From assembly GCA_964431205.1 (NCBI GenBank), contig CAYSIX010000077.1, positions 1-16,964 of the forward strand: a stretch of 16,964 nt of DNA, given 5' to 3'. Positions 1-8,612 of this stretch are shown piece after piece. Position 1 is the first letter of the stretch. Every line of letters begins with the position of its first letter. Below the pieces are notes generated by a model. That model saw only the letters and a list, made by a program, of their open reading frames with translations, had not been told where the DNA came from and searched no databases. The position numbers and the translations under genes are program-made. The DNA is from CAYSIX01 sp964431205. GTDB taxonomy: Bacteria > Planctomycetota > Phycisphaerae > Phycisphaerales > Phycisphaeraceae.

Positions 1-3000
1 GCCCGCTGGGCGCCGAGCGCCCGGAACATCTCGTGGGCGATCTTGGTGACGTCGCCCATCGATTCGGCACGCTCCAGCGCCCGGGTGAACACCCGCTCGC
101 CCTGCTCCTGACGGCCCGCCTTCACCAGCGCGCTGCCACGCAGTCCCTGAAGCGTCGGCGAGCCGTTGACCAGCGCCGCGTTCTCCGACAGAAGCCGCAG
201 CGCCTGCTCCGCCTTGCCCGTCTTGATCAGCAGCGCCGTGAAGCCCGAGACGTTGTCGACCGACGGGTCGAGCGTCACCGCCTGGAGCCAGTGCTCCATC
301 GCACGCTCGTCGTTGCCTTCCCTGGCGGCGAGCTCGGCCATCAGCGCCGGCCAGACCGCGTTGTCCGGGTCCTGCTCGGCGCCCTCGGCCAGCAGCAGCC
401 GGGCGGTCGTCGGCTCGCCCTGAGCGGCGTAGAGCTCGTACAGCTTCAGCCGCGTCGCGCTGTCGCCCGGCCGACGGTTCAGCAGGTTGCGCATCTCGCG
501 GATCGCCTCTTGCGTCTCGCCGCGGCGCAGGTAAAGGTCGGCCAGCAGCCGCCGCGCGTCGTGCGCCTCCTGGTCGATCGAGAGCGCGCGGTTCAGGTCG
601 GAGATCGCTGCCGATTGTTGCGAGCGATCCTGCGCCAGCAGGCGGGCGCGCTCGATGTAGGGCTGGGCCTTGCGTGTGTCTTTCTCGATCGCGCGGGTCA
701 GCAGGCGGAAGGCCGTGGCCGGGTCGTCCCGGTCGCTGGCGATCCGCGCCCGCAGCAGCAGCGTGCCCTGATCCTCGGGCATGTCGGTGAGCAGTGACTC
801 GGCCTCGTCGAGCTGCCCGTCACGGATCAGCGCCTCGGCCAGCCGCAGGCTCACGTTCCGCTCCTGCGGGTTCGCCTCGTGGACGGCGCCGTAGTACTTG
901 GCCGCCGCCTCGAACGCCCCGCGGCGGAAGAGGATGTCCGCGATCTCACGCGAGACCTCCATCTCGAGCGGGTCCTCGCGCAGGCGGGCGGCCCGGTACG
1001 CCGCCATCGCCCCGTCGCCGTCGCCGAGGTTCAGCTTGTACCGGGCCATCATGACGTAGTCTTCGGCGGTCGCCTCGTCGCCACGCGACGCCAGGTAACG
1101 CTCGATCACGTTCAACCCGCCGACGCGGTCGCCGCTGGCCGAGAGCACCGTCGCAAGCGTCGCCACGTTGCGCATGGTCTGGCCCTCTTCGTTCAGCAGG
1201 CGGTTCGCCAGCTCCTGAGCCTTGCCGTGCTGCTCCAGCTTGGAGTAGATCCGCGCCAAGGCGCGCAGGTTCTCGGTGTTATCCGGCGCGCTCTCGGCCA
1301 GCTCCTCCCGCATCTCCAGAGCCGCCTGCGCGTCGCCGTACGTCTGCTCGTAGTCGAGGTACAGCTCCATGAGACGCGCGTCGTTCGGTCGCAGGTCCAC
1401 CACCCGCCGAATCCGCTGCAGCGCCTCGGCGTGCTCGCCGCGCATGTCCAGCGCGCCGGCCAGCCCGCGCACCGCGGCGACGTCCGTCGGCTTCTGCTCC
1501 ACCGCCCGCTCGTACGCCTCGACGGCCGCCCGCGCGTCACCGCGACGCAGGTGCAGCTCGCCCAGCGTCCGCCAGCCCTCGGAATACACCGGGCGCAGCT
1601 CCAGCCCTTCCCGATACTCGCTGATCGCCCGGTCCAGGTCGCCCTGCACCGCGGCGAGCCGGCCCAGGTAGAAGTGGCCCCGCGCCAGGTCGTAGTCCTT
1701 CTGCGCCGCCCTGGCCGCCAACTGCCTCGCCTTGTCCCAGTCCCGGTCGAGCAGCGCGAAGTCGAACTCGTGCTCAAAGACCTCCTGCGAGTCCGGGTCG
1801 ATCTTCCTCGCCTCGGCCAGCGCGGCGCGAGCCTGATCCATGTCGCCCTGCATCCGGTGCAACCGCACGTAAGTCAGTTGGCGGACCAGCGGATCGTCGA
1901 TCTTCTCGATCAGCCGCTCGTTCAACCGCGCCACGTCGATCTGGCCCTCGCCCGCCAGCGACTCCTCGAGCACGACCAGCGCCCGATCGTTCGCGCCGGC
2001 CTCGCGGGCCCGCTCGAGATACGCCAGCTTCTGGTCGGCATCCTGTGAAACCCGGAAAAGCACCTGCAGGCTCACGAGGTCGGTGGGTTCCTCGTCGAGC
2101 CGCTCGGTCAACAGCGCGACCGCGTCGGCATCCCGATCCGTCTCGGCGTACACCGCCGCCAGGGCCCGCACCACCGCCGGCTCGCCCGAACTGCGCAGCG
2201 GCTCCAGCACCGCCGCCGCCGCCTCGTACTCCCCCTCCGTGCTGTACCGCGTGCCCATCAGCAGCAGCGCCGTCGGGCGCGGATCGTTCTCCGGCAGCGA
2301 TCCGATCGTCTCCGCGATCCGCGCCGACGCCTCGGCGTACCGTTCCTGCTCCAGCAGGTTCTTCGCGATCATCAGGCGCACGCCCGCGATCTGAGGATGC
2401 GCGTCCGCCAGACGTCGCAACGTGCGGTTCGCCTCGTCATACAACCCGCGCTGAGCCTGGCGGTCCGCCTCGTCGATCTGGATGCGCACCCGCAGGCGAG
2501 CGTCCTCGTCGTCCTCGAAGTGTTCGGCCAGGTCGCGGACCACCTGATCGCGGAAGACCTGATCGATCTGCGGGTCTGCTTCATCGAAACGCTGATCCTG
2601 CATGTAGAGCTGGGCCAGCTCGAGGCGCAGGGGCGTGAGGCCGGGCCGAACCTCGAGCAGGCTCTCGATCCGGGCGGCCGCCGTGCCGCGCTCGCCGAGC
2701 TTGCGCCACGCGTTGGACGCCAGCATCAGGGCCTCGTAGTCGCCGCCGGCGTTGGCCGCGCGATCGTAGAGCTGCGCCGCCTCGGCCGTCCGCCCCTCCA
2801 GCGCCGCCAGCTTGCCGCGCAGCAGCAGCGCCCGGGCGTCCTCGCCGCCTCCGGCCTTCTCGACCTCGGCCAGCAGCGACTTGACTCGCTCGACGATCGC
2901 CTGCCGCTGCACGTCGGTTTCCGCGTCGTTGACCGTGCCCAGCAGGGTGTCGGCGAGCATCGTCGTCGCCGAGAGCCGAAGATTGTGGTTCACCGCCGCC

Positions 3001-4142
3001 GGGATCGCCGGCTGATGCAGGTCGATCTGCCGGGCCTGCTCGAACGCGGCCAACGCACCGGTGGCGTCCCCCAGGCGCTTGCGCACGTGACCCAGTTGCA
3101 GCGCAAAGACCGCCTGATCCGGCTCAACCTCCGCCGCGTGCTCGTACAGCTTCACCTGACGCTGAAGCCCGCGCAGGACCCGACGATTGTCCGGGCCCAT
3201 CTCGACCATCTCCTGATCGATCAGCGGCAGGAGCTGTGCCGTCCCCATCACCAGCGTGTCCACCAGCTCCGTGCTCTGAAGCAGGTGCTGCTCCAGTTCT
3301 TCGACATACGGAGCGGCCTCGGCGACACGGTCGATGCCCGCCTCGGGTTGAACCTGCTCGTCCACCTCACGCGCCTGCAGCAGGATCTGCGCGTACTCCA
3401 GCTTCCGCACCGGGTCGTCGGCGTTCCGCTCCAGGTTCTCCTTGGCCAGCTCGAGCGACAGGTTCAGGTGCTCGAGCGTTTCCTCCTCGGGTGCACGCAC
3501 ACGCGCCAGGCGCCGCGATTCGAACAGGTGCCACATCGCCAGGCCGTGGCGGACGTCGGCGTCCCCGGCGTCATGCTCGGCCGCGGCCTCGAGGTCCTGC
3601 AGGATCTGAAGCTGCTCGTCGCGAGGCATATCGAACGAGAGCCGCTTGACCCCCGCCAGCCCCCGATAACGCTTGGCGACCACGCTTTGCGGGTCGGCCT
3701 GAAGCCTGGTCGAGGCCTGCTGGTGCAGGTGGTCGTAGAACTGCTCGCTGTGCAGCCGCTCGGCGAGCATCGTGATGGTGTCGTAATACTCGGTGAGCAA
3801 CTCCTGATCGGTGGGTCTCGCCTCGGTCTTCATGCGCCGGGCGGCGAGCAGGTTGCGGTAGTTGTTGCCCGCCTCGACGCGGTCCTCGACCGGCTTGGTC
3901 AGCAGGAGCTGAGCGTACTTCTCCAGCAGCTCGACGTTGCTCTGATCCCGACCGATCGCGCGGCGGTACTTCTCCAGCGCCAGCTTGTACTCACCCTGCT
4001 CGACGAAGCGGTCGGCTTCGCGCTCGAGGCGGACGGGGTCGCGGCGCAGCTTGTAGTAGCCGAACGCCGTGATGCTCATCACCAGGCCGATAATCACCGC
4101 GCTGAGGATCAGCACGAAACGAGTGTTCACACGAGCGGCCAT
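1..4142 (-). CDS. Very large membrane-anchored TPR-repeat protein, partial (C-terminus beyond the left edge)
   Basis: An uninterrupted reading frame of 1,380 codons starts at ATG 4142-4140 and leaves the window without a stop. AGGGAG (plus-strand 4152-4157) lies 9 bases before the start, 17 bases after the exosortase stop, so the two genes are probably co-transcribed. Residues about 8-30 form one hydrophobic segment after a short basic N-terminus, which suggests a membrane anchor with the bulk outside the cytoplasm. There is no lipobox cysteine. The rest is soluble, Ala/Leu/Glu/Arg-rich helical repeat with many degenerate 34-residue TPR units, for example the GEYKLALEKYRRAI stretch near residue 50. 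TPR proteins bind partner proteins and have no catalysis of their own. Large TPR proteins (PrsT-like lipoproteins) accompany exosortases in PEP-CTERM loci, so a scaffold role in protein sorting or polysaccharide assembly is inferred. The TPR call is firm; the role is not. Confidence 0.85.
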   Translation of the reverse strand, partial: MAARVNTRFVLILSAVIIGLVMSITAFGYYKLRRDPVRLEREADRFVEQGEYKLALEKYRRAIGRDQSNVELLEKYAQLLLTKPVEDRVEAGNNYRNLLAARRMKTEARPTDQELLTEYYDTITMLAERLHSEQFYDHLHQQASTRLQADPQSVVAKRYRGLAGVKRLSFDMPRDEQLQILQDLEAAAEHDAGDADVRHGLAMWHLFESRRLARVRAPEEETLEHLNLSLELAKENLERNADDPVRKLEYAQILLQAREVDEQVQPEAGIDRVAEAAPYVEELEQHLLQSTELVDTLVMGTAQLLPLIDQEMVEMGPDNRRVLRGLQRQVKLYEHAAEVEPDQAVFALQLGHVRKRLGDATGALAAFEQARQIDLHQPAIPAAVNHNLRLSATTMLADTLLGTVNDAETDVQRQAIVERVKSLLAEVEKAGGGEDARALLLRGKLAALEGRTAEAAQLYDRAANAGGDYEALMLASNAWRKLGERGTAAARIESLLEVRPGLTPLRLELAQLYMQDQRFDEADPQIDQVFRDQVVRDLAEHFEDDEDARLRVRIQIDEADRQAQRGLYDEANRTLRRLADAHPQIAGVRLMIAKNLLEQERYAEASARIAETIGSLPENDPRPTALLLMGTRYSTEGEYEAAAAVLEPLRSSGEPAVVRALAAVYAETDRDADAVALLTERLDEEPTDLVSLQVLFRVSQDADQKLAYLERAREAGANDRALVVLEESLAGEGQIDVARLNERLIEKIDDPLVRQLTYVRLHRMQGDMDQARAALAEARKIDPDSQEVFEHEFDFALLDRDWDKARQLAARAAQKDYDLARGHFYLGRLAAVQGDLDRAISEYREGLELRPVYSEGWRTLGELHLRRGDARAAVEAYERAVEQKPTDVAAVRGLAGALDMRGEHAEALQRIRRVVDLRPNDARLMELYLDYEQTYGDAQAALEMREELAESAPDNTENLRALARIYSKLEQHGKAQELANRLLNEEGQTMRNVATLATVLSASGDRVGGLNVIERYLASRGDEATAEDYVMMARYKLNLGDGDGAMAAYRAARLREDPLEMEVSREIADILFRRGAFEAAAKYYGAVHEANPQERNVSLRLAEALIRDGQLDEAESLLTDMPEDQGTLLLRARIASDRDDPATAFRLLTRAIEKDTRKAQPYIERARLLAQDRSQQSAAISDLNRALSIDQEAHDARRLLADLYLRRGETQEAIREMRNLLNRRPGDSATRLKLYELYAAQGEPTTARLLLAEGAEQDPDNAVWPALMAELAAREGNDERAMEHWLQAVTLDPSVDNVSGFTALLIKTGKAEQALRLLSENAALVNGSPTLQGLRGSALVKAGRQEQGERVFTRALERAESMGDVTKIAHEMFRALGAQR

Positions 4143-4159
4143 GAGCCGTTACTCCCTGA

Positions 4160-6391
4160 TTAGCCGTTAGGGTCCGTATCTTCCGCATCATCGACCGGCC
4201 AGCGGCCTTCCGTTACGTCCACCCAGTCGGGCAGGCAGGCCATGACCTCGGGCAGGACCACGCTCAGCAGCGACGCCGCCCGCTCCCGGGCCAGCTCCGG
4301 ATCCTCGACGCCGGCCAGCCTCACCTCCACCTTGCAGTAATAGCTGTACTTGTCTCGCGGGTCGAAGCCCTGCAGCCGGACGTGGTCCGGGGTGGGCAGG
4401 AACTTGCCGTTGGCCGCGAAAAAGTAGATCACGTTGTCCACGACCTCGTGACCTCGACCGGTATGGCCATAGGTGAAGATCGTCGCCTCGATGTCCTTGG
4501 CCGGCACGCGCACGCGCTTGGGCCAGGTCAGGAACGCCGGGAAGAGGTATCCGCCGTGCTCCGGATCGGGCTCGTACCGCTCGTCGGAAAGATTCAGCTC
4601 GATCCGCGAGACGTCGATGGGGCGGACCCCGCCGGCGATGAAGCAGCGGTCGGGCACGTGCGGGACGGTGTCCGGCGTCCCCGTATAGTAGGCCACGTGC
4701 AGGCTCGCCCATTTGCCGGGCCGATTGCCCGACCAGCTCGTGTCCTCGTAGTGCCGTGTGAAGTACAGGTTCGTGCCCAGCGTCTCGAGGATCTCTCGCG
4801 ACAGCGGCGGGTCCTCCCCGACCACCTTCCACGTGCCCGAGGTCATCGGGACCTGGTAGAGCTGGTGCCGCAGCGGCACCTCCTGCTTGATCATGATCGT
4901 CTTGGTCGCCGCGATCGCTGTGTTCTGCCCGGCCATGACGGTGACCATCATGCCGGCGACCAGCCCCATCGCCACCATGCGTCGGTTCAGCCAGGTCTCG
5001 GAGCTGCGTGCAGGCATCCGCCAGCGAAGCAGCGCCACGGCGGCGGCCGCTGCGGCCAGCGAGACCGCCAGCAGCACCACCGCCACCGGCTGCGACATGC
5101 CCTCGAACACGCTGTCGGGCCGAAGCGTGGCCAACGCGAACGCGTAGCTGAGCCCCAGCAGCGCCGTGATCCCCACGCCGAACGCCGCGCCCTTGAGCGC
5201 CGGACCCGCCACGAACCACCTCGGGTCGGACGCCGGCTGTCGGGCCCGCGTCGCCGACCGATGCGACCCCGCCTGCCCCGACGTCATTGCCGTCGCACCG
5301 CGCGAGGCCGACTCCGGCGTCTCCTCGTAGATCACGATCCGATCCATGACCCAGCCCAGGCCCAGGAACAGCAGCCCCGCCGGGATCAGCATCAGCATCC
5401 CCACAAACGTGTGGAAGTCGCCCTTGGCCAGCTCCGGGTTCACCAGCGTCAGCAGCCCGATCGCCACCACGCGGCCCATGTTCACCGCGATCGCGATCGG
5501 CACCGCCAGCACGATCATCACCATCCGCTGCCACCACGGCCGGTCCCACAGAAACGCCAACGCCACGCCCAGCGCCACGAACGCCATCAGCATCCGCAGG
5601 CCCGAGCACGCCTCGGCCACGTTCAGCGACTCCGCGACCCACTGGCCGTTCTTCATGAACGTAATCGTCAGCGTCGTGCCGGTGCGATCGGCCTCGAAGC
5701 CGCCGACCACCCCGATCATCTGCAACACCAGCGCCGAGCTGACCGACGCGATCTGCTGCATCTTCCACGCGATCTGGTCCCAGATCCGATCCGAGATCTT
5801 GACCGCGAACACCAGGTACGCGATCGGGAACCAGAGCACCGTCATGGGCTGGGGGCCCAGAAGGAACAGCACCAGGCCGAACAGCGTGACGATCATGCTG
5901 TAGCCCTGGAGCATGTCGTTGCGCACCGGATACAGGCACCAGGTGTAGGCCAGCAGGCCGGCGAACATGATCGGCAGGCCCCACCAGCACAGCCGCTTCT
6001 CGGTCGCGGCCAGCCGCTGGCGGTGCTGATGGATGAAGTAGGCGCTGATGAAGGGCACGACCAGGGCGTGCGACCAGTCGGGGTTCCACTTGGTGGTGGC
6101 GGCGGAGATCAGGACCTGAAAGAAGTTTTCGCCGCTGGAGTCGGTCACGATGCGGAACAGGCGTTCGAGGTAGATGCGGTGCAGAGCGATGAACAGGGCG
6201 CCCAGGGTCAGGATCCAGGCCCAGGCTCGCGGGGAGATGAGCGGGACGGTGCTCTCGGCGAGGCTGGGCGGTGCGGCGGCGACGGCCCGCGGGGTCGAAA
6301 CCGCCGCTGCCCCCTCCGCGGCCGACTCCACCCCCCTGGGCGAGGCCCCGTGCGAACCGCTCAGACCCGTCATCGGATTACCCGTCGTCAT
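4160..6391 (-). CDS. Exosortase with fused C-terminal EpsI-like domain
   Basis: This 743-residue protein joins two modules. After an Ala/Ser/Pro-rich, probably disordered start (1-50), residues about 55-350 form a multi-pass exosortase domain. The expected catalytic residues are present: Cys262 in EACSGLRML, Arg307 in NMGRVVAIG and His327 in GDFHTF. Exosortases are inner-membrane transpeptidase-like enzymes that cut C-terminal sorting tails of exported proteins. After a polar linker (355-392) come three further hydrophobic stretches (about 403-423, 435-455 and 472-490). An extracytoplasmic EpsI-type domain (about 495-725) follows, with the family's His-Pro-x-x-Cys-like motif as HVPDRC (Cys583). 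EpsI is a separate gene in many loci and fused in others. The start at 6391 has AGGG 5 bases upstream; Met7 lacks a ribosome site. The exporter lies upstream and the TPR gene 17 bases downstream. The substrate tail and exosortase subtype cannot be assigned here. Confidence 0.92.
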   Translation of the reverse strand: MTTGNPMTGLSGSHGASPRGVESAAEGAAAVSTPRAVAAAPPSLAESTVPLISPRAWAWILTLGALFIALHRIYLERLFRIVTDSSGENFFQVLISAATTKWNPDWSHALVVPFISAYFIHQHRQRLAATEKRLCWWGLPIMFAGLLAYTWCLYPVRNDMLQGYSMIVTLFGLVLFLLGPQPMTVLWFPIAYLVFAVKISDRIWDQIAWKMQQIASVSSALVLQMIGVVGGFEADRTGTTLTITFMKNGQWVAESLNVAEACSGLRMLMAFVALGVALAFLWDRPWWQRMVMIVLAVPIAIAVNMGRVVAIGLLTLVNPELAKGDFHTFVGMLMLIPAGLLFLGLGWVMDRIVIYEETPESASRGATAMTSGQAGSHRSATRARQPASDPRWFVAGPALKGAAFGVGITALLGLSYAFALATLRPDSVFEGMSQPVAVVLLAVSLAAAAAAVALLRWRMPARSSETWLNRRMVAMGLVAGMMVTVMAGQNTAIAATKTIMIKQEVPLRHQLYQVPMTSGTWKVVGEDPPLSREILETLGTNLYFTRHYEDTSWSGNRPGKWASLHVAYYTGTPDTVPHVPDRCFIAGGVRPIDVSRIELNLSDERYEPDPEHGGYLFPAFLTWPKRVRVPAKDIEATIFTYGHTGRGHEVVDNVIYFFAANGKFLPTPDHVRLQGFDPRDKYSYYCKVEVRLAGVEDPELARERAASLLSVVLPEVMACLPDWVDVTEGRWPVDDAEDTDPNG

Positions 6392-6753
6392 GGATACCCT
6401 GTCGTCCTCTCTCGCCCTCGCGGATCAGCGCGCTGCCGGCTCCACCTCACCGGCCGGGCGTGCTGATCGCTGACATGCCCTCAGCCGGTTGATACGCCGA
6501 TCCGGCCGGTCCGGTTCAGCCTTTTCCGCGTCCCGATGCCACAGCGCCCGATTCTAGACCGTCCGGGGCCCATCGGGGGCACGAGACAAGCATACCGCCG
6601 GCGCCCGGCCAGGCCAGCCGCATTAGGCGGCTTTCGCCCGGGCCCCTCGGGCTGTGACGGTCACGACGGCGGCGCCAAATCTGCCGGGCCGCGGGGCCGA
6701 TATCCCTTGAGTTGACGGGACGACCGATCGAATCCGACCGCCCGCGGGCCCGC
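6392..6753. other. 362-base non-coding gap between exporter and exosortase genes
   Basis: No convincing gene is seen on either strand. The exporter stop is followed at once, on the minus strand, by the palindrome GCGGGCCCGC, with no T-run to make it a good terminator. An interrupted palindrome GTGAC-G-GTCAC sits at 6654-6664 and could be a protein-binding site. A minus-strand TAGAAT (plus 6551-6556) resembles a -10 box, but I find no matching -35 at usual spacing. CCGGCCGG-type short palindromes cluster at about 6450-6520. The length suggests that the exosortase gene has its own promoter or leader, although all genes here point the same way. Confidence 0.4.
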
Positions 6754-8247
6754 CTAGAGCGGGCCTTCGCCAAAGAGGTCGTTGTTGAAATTCCGATCGA
6801 GGATGAACCCGAAGCCATAGGTCGTCCGCAGGCCGTTGCGGAAGATCGCCAGCGGCGTGGCGATGAAGTTCGTGCCGACGTTGATCTCGTCGTTCGGCTT
6901 GAGGAAGATATTCGGCTCGGTGCCCTCGAAGATCGCCCGGAGGTTGATCCGAACAATCGCCTCGCGGCTGTCGCTGATGCGGCGGCGGATCTCCGTCCGC
7001 TCGGGGATGGCGATCTGCGACAGACCACCGGCGGCAAAGATGATCTGCGTCACCGTTACCTCGTCCTCACCCGGGACGGTGAACGTGCCCGGCCGGTTGA
7101 CCGCGCCACCCAGGTACACGAAACCCGCCGCGGCGCCCGGCACCTGGATCACGTCACCCGGACGGATGATCACGTTGTAGCGCATGTCGCCGGCCAGCAG
7201 CCGCTGGTACGGGATCTCGATGATCCGCTGCGTCACCAGCTCGCCCAGCGCATCGCGGACCTCAGCAGCCTCCTCACCCCGCTTCGGGGGCTCCTGCCTC
7301 GGCTCGGTCACCTGCACCCACTCGCCGCCGACGTTCACCCACTGGGTCCCGCGTTCGGCCTCGAGCCCTTCCTCAATGCCCGGCGGCGGGGCCTCACCCT
7401 CTCGCGGCGCGGCCGGCGCGTCGGGTTGTTCGGCCGGCCCATCCGTGTCCGTTTCCTGCTGGCCCCGCATGATCTGCTCGATCAGCCTGGCGCGATCCTC
7501 ACCGGTCGCCGGCGGTTCACCCGGCGCCGCCCCGTCACGCTCCGTGTCCAGTTCCTGATAGGGCGCCAGGATTTCGTCGCCGGTCATCTCCGGGCTCAGC
7601 GAGATCTGCCGCAGGATCAGCAGGCGCTTGGTTCGGCTCGGAATGCCCCGCGCCAACGCCAACGCGTCCAGGAGACGGAAGTTCGGGCGGGGGATCCCGA
7701 ACGTCCCGACGTTCGTGCCGCCCTGGCGCGGCTCACCGATGATGCTGAACGTATTTTGCACGGCCCGCTGCACGAGCACGCTCACGGTCGCGTCGCGCAA
7801 GATCGCTTTCTCTTCGAGGACCTCGCGGATCCGCTGCTCGAGCTGCGTCGGCGTCAACCCCGCCACCTGCACCGGGCCGACGATCGGCAGACGGACCTTG
7901 CCCGTCTCATCCACCGATCGCTGGTACTGCGACTCAACGCCGGGCTGGATCAGCTCAAAGATGCTCACCAGCACCACGTCGCCGGTGCCCAGCACGTATT
8001 CGCTGCGATCGGGGATCAGGTCCTCCGGGCGGACTTCCGTCACCGGAAGCTCCAGGCCGCGGCCCTCGTCGATCATGTCCAGCCGATCCAGAATCGGCAC
8101 GCTGATCGGCGTCCGCTCCCAGCGCCCGACCACCGATGGGTTCAGGTACGAGTCGGTTTCGCAGCCGACGAGCAAGACCGCGATCGGCAGCCACGCGATC
8201 GCCCATCCCTGCCCTCGCTTCCGCCGCGCGTCGTCTCGCCTATTCAT
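6754..8247 (-). CDS. Polysaccharide export outer-membrane lipoprotein (Wza/GfcE type, SLBB domains)
   Basis: The product is a 497-residue lipoprotein of the family that forms the outer-membrane channel for secreted polysaccharide. A basic N-terminus and hydrophobic stretch (16-28) end in lipobox LVGC, with Cys29 as the lipidation site. This fixes the start at 8247 rather than the longer in-frame ATG at 8532, and GAGGAG (8258-8263) supports it. The polysaccharide-export domain spans about 81-165 (YVLGTGDVV, VRLPIVGPV). A first SLBB fold begins about 167-215 and seems to resume at 345-370 (IRPGDVIQVP). Between them lies an acidic, Pro/Glu/Gln-rich insert (about 231-345). A second SLBB domain (375-457) has GGAVNRPGTF and LKPNDEINV. 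The C-terminal 37 residues (NFIATPLAIF, then an Asn/Phe-rich end) may be the membrane-crossing part. Its position upstream of the exosortase gene supports an envelope-polysaccharide locus. Glycan type is unknown. Confidence 0.92.
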   Translation of the reverse strand: MNRRDDARRKRGQGWAIAWLPIAVLLVGCETDSYLNPSVVGRWERTPISVPILDRLDMIDEGRGLELPVTEVRPEDLIPDRSEYVLGTGDVVLVSIFELIQPGVESQYQRSVDETGKVRLPIVGPVQVAGLTPTQLEQRIREVLEEKAILRDATVSVLVQRAVQNTFSIIGEPRQGGTNVGTFGIPRPNFRLLDALALARGIPSRTKRLLILRQISLSPEMTGDEILAPYQELDTERDGAAPGEPPATGEDRARLIEQIMRGQQETDTDGPAEQPDAPAAPREGEAPPPGIEEGLEAERGTQWVNVGGEWVQVTEPRQEPPKRGEEAAEVRDALGELVTQRIIEIPYQRLLAGDMRYNVIIRPGDVIQVPGAAAGFVYLGGAVNRPGTFTVPGEDEVTVTQIIFAAGGLSQIAIPERTEIRRRISDSREAIVRINLRAIFEGTEPNIFLKPNDEINVGTNFIATPLAIFRNGLRTTYGFGFILDRNFNNDLFGEGPL

Positions 8248-8257
8248 CGCCTTTACG

Positions 8258-8263
8258 CTCCTC
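8258..8263 (-). promoter_or_regulatory. Ribosome binding site of the exporter gene
   Basis: GAGGAG on the minus strand lies 10 bases before the ATG at 8247. Together with the lipoprotein signal peptide that begins there, it decides the start against the upstream in-frame ATG at 8532. Confidence 0.65.
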
Positions 8264-8504
8264 GTGGTACCGATCTGAATATTCGCCCGGTCCGTCACAC
8301 CGGCCCGGCGGGGCTTGCGGTCACCAGCACCGGCCATGGTAAGCCAAACGTCGGCTGGACGCATCCCGACGCCACAACGGTTTTTCGCCCGGTGTCGCGT
8401 CCGGGTCCCGAGCGACCGCCTGCCGTACGCCACGACGCGCGTCGGTGTCCTGCCGAATGGATCGGCACGACGCGACGCGGCGCTCCAAGCGGCGGGCCCG
8501 GCGT

Positions 8505-8533
8505 TTGCCCCCCACGCCGAATCGGACCACAAT
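8505..8533 (+). promoter_or_regulatory. Candidate promoter for gpsA
   Basis: TTGCCC (8505-8510) and CACAAT (8528-8533) are spaced 17 bases apart. Each matches four of six bases of the sigma-70 consensus. Transcription would begin near 8540, leaving a leader of about 70 bases before the ATG at 8613. In GC-rich DNA such matches are weak evidence. Confidence 0.25.
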
Positions 8534-8612
8534 GCCCTTTACCGGACCCGACCGCCGCGTCGCCCGGATCGGTCGGCTCGTCACCGACCCGCCACGGCTG
8601 GCTCCCACGGCC

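Larger units (their letters stand above)
8248..8612. other. Divergent intergenic region between the exporter gene and gpsA
   Basis: These 365 bases separate two oppositely transcribed genes and should hold both promoters. The gpsA frame is open back to 8445 and the exporter frame back to 8532. The peptides this would add are Arg/Pro-rich and unlike either family, so I treat the whole stretch as non-coding. Apart from the exporter ribosome site and a weak promoter candidate for gpsA, I see no strong operator or hairpin. Confidence 0.5.

Noticed and set aside
1..4142. Frameshift or assembly break in the TPR gene
   Set aside because: One frame stays open for all 1,380 codons with consistent helical-repeat composition, so the missing stop reflects the window edge only.
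2397..4163. Plus-strand open frame of 588 codons opposite the TPR gene
   Set aside because: It is antisense to a well-supported repeat protein. Its product is rich in Arg, His, Leu, Gln and Val without recognisable domains, as expected for the reverse frame of a GC-rich gene. The frame at 879-2048 is the same kind of shadow.
4382..6466. Plus-strand open frame of 694 codons opposite the exosortase gene
   Set aside because: It is His/Arg/Gln-rich, has no domain, and is fully explained by codon bias of the catalytic gene on the other strand. The same-strand frame at 4188-6089 is likewise a shadow.
8248..8532. Longer N-terminus for the exporter (ATG at 8532)
   Set aside because: It would bury the lipoprotein signal peptide 95 residues inside the protein. 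The ATG at 8247 has GAGGAG upstream and a normal signal peptide.
8445..8612. Longer N-terminus for gpsA (ATG at 8445 or 8532)
   Set aside because: It adds an Arg/Pro-rich leader not seen in the family. The ATG at 8613 places the Rossmann strand at the usual distance.
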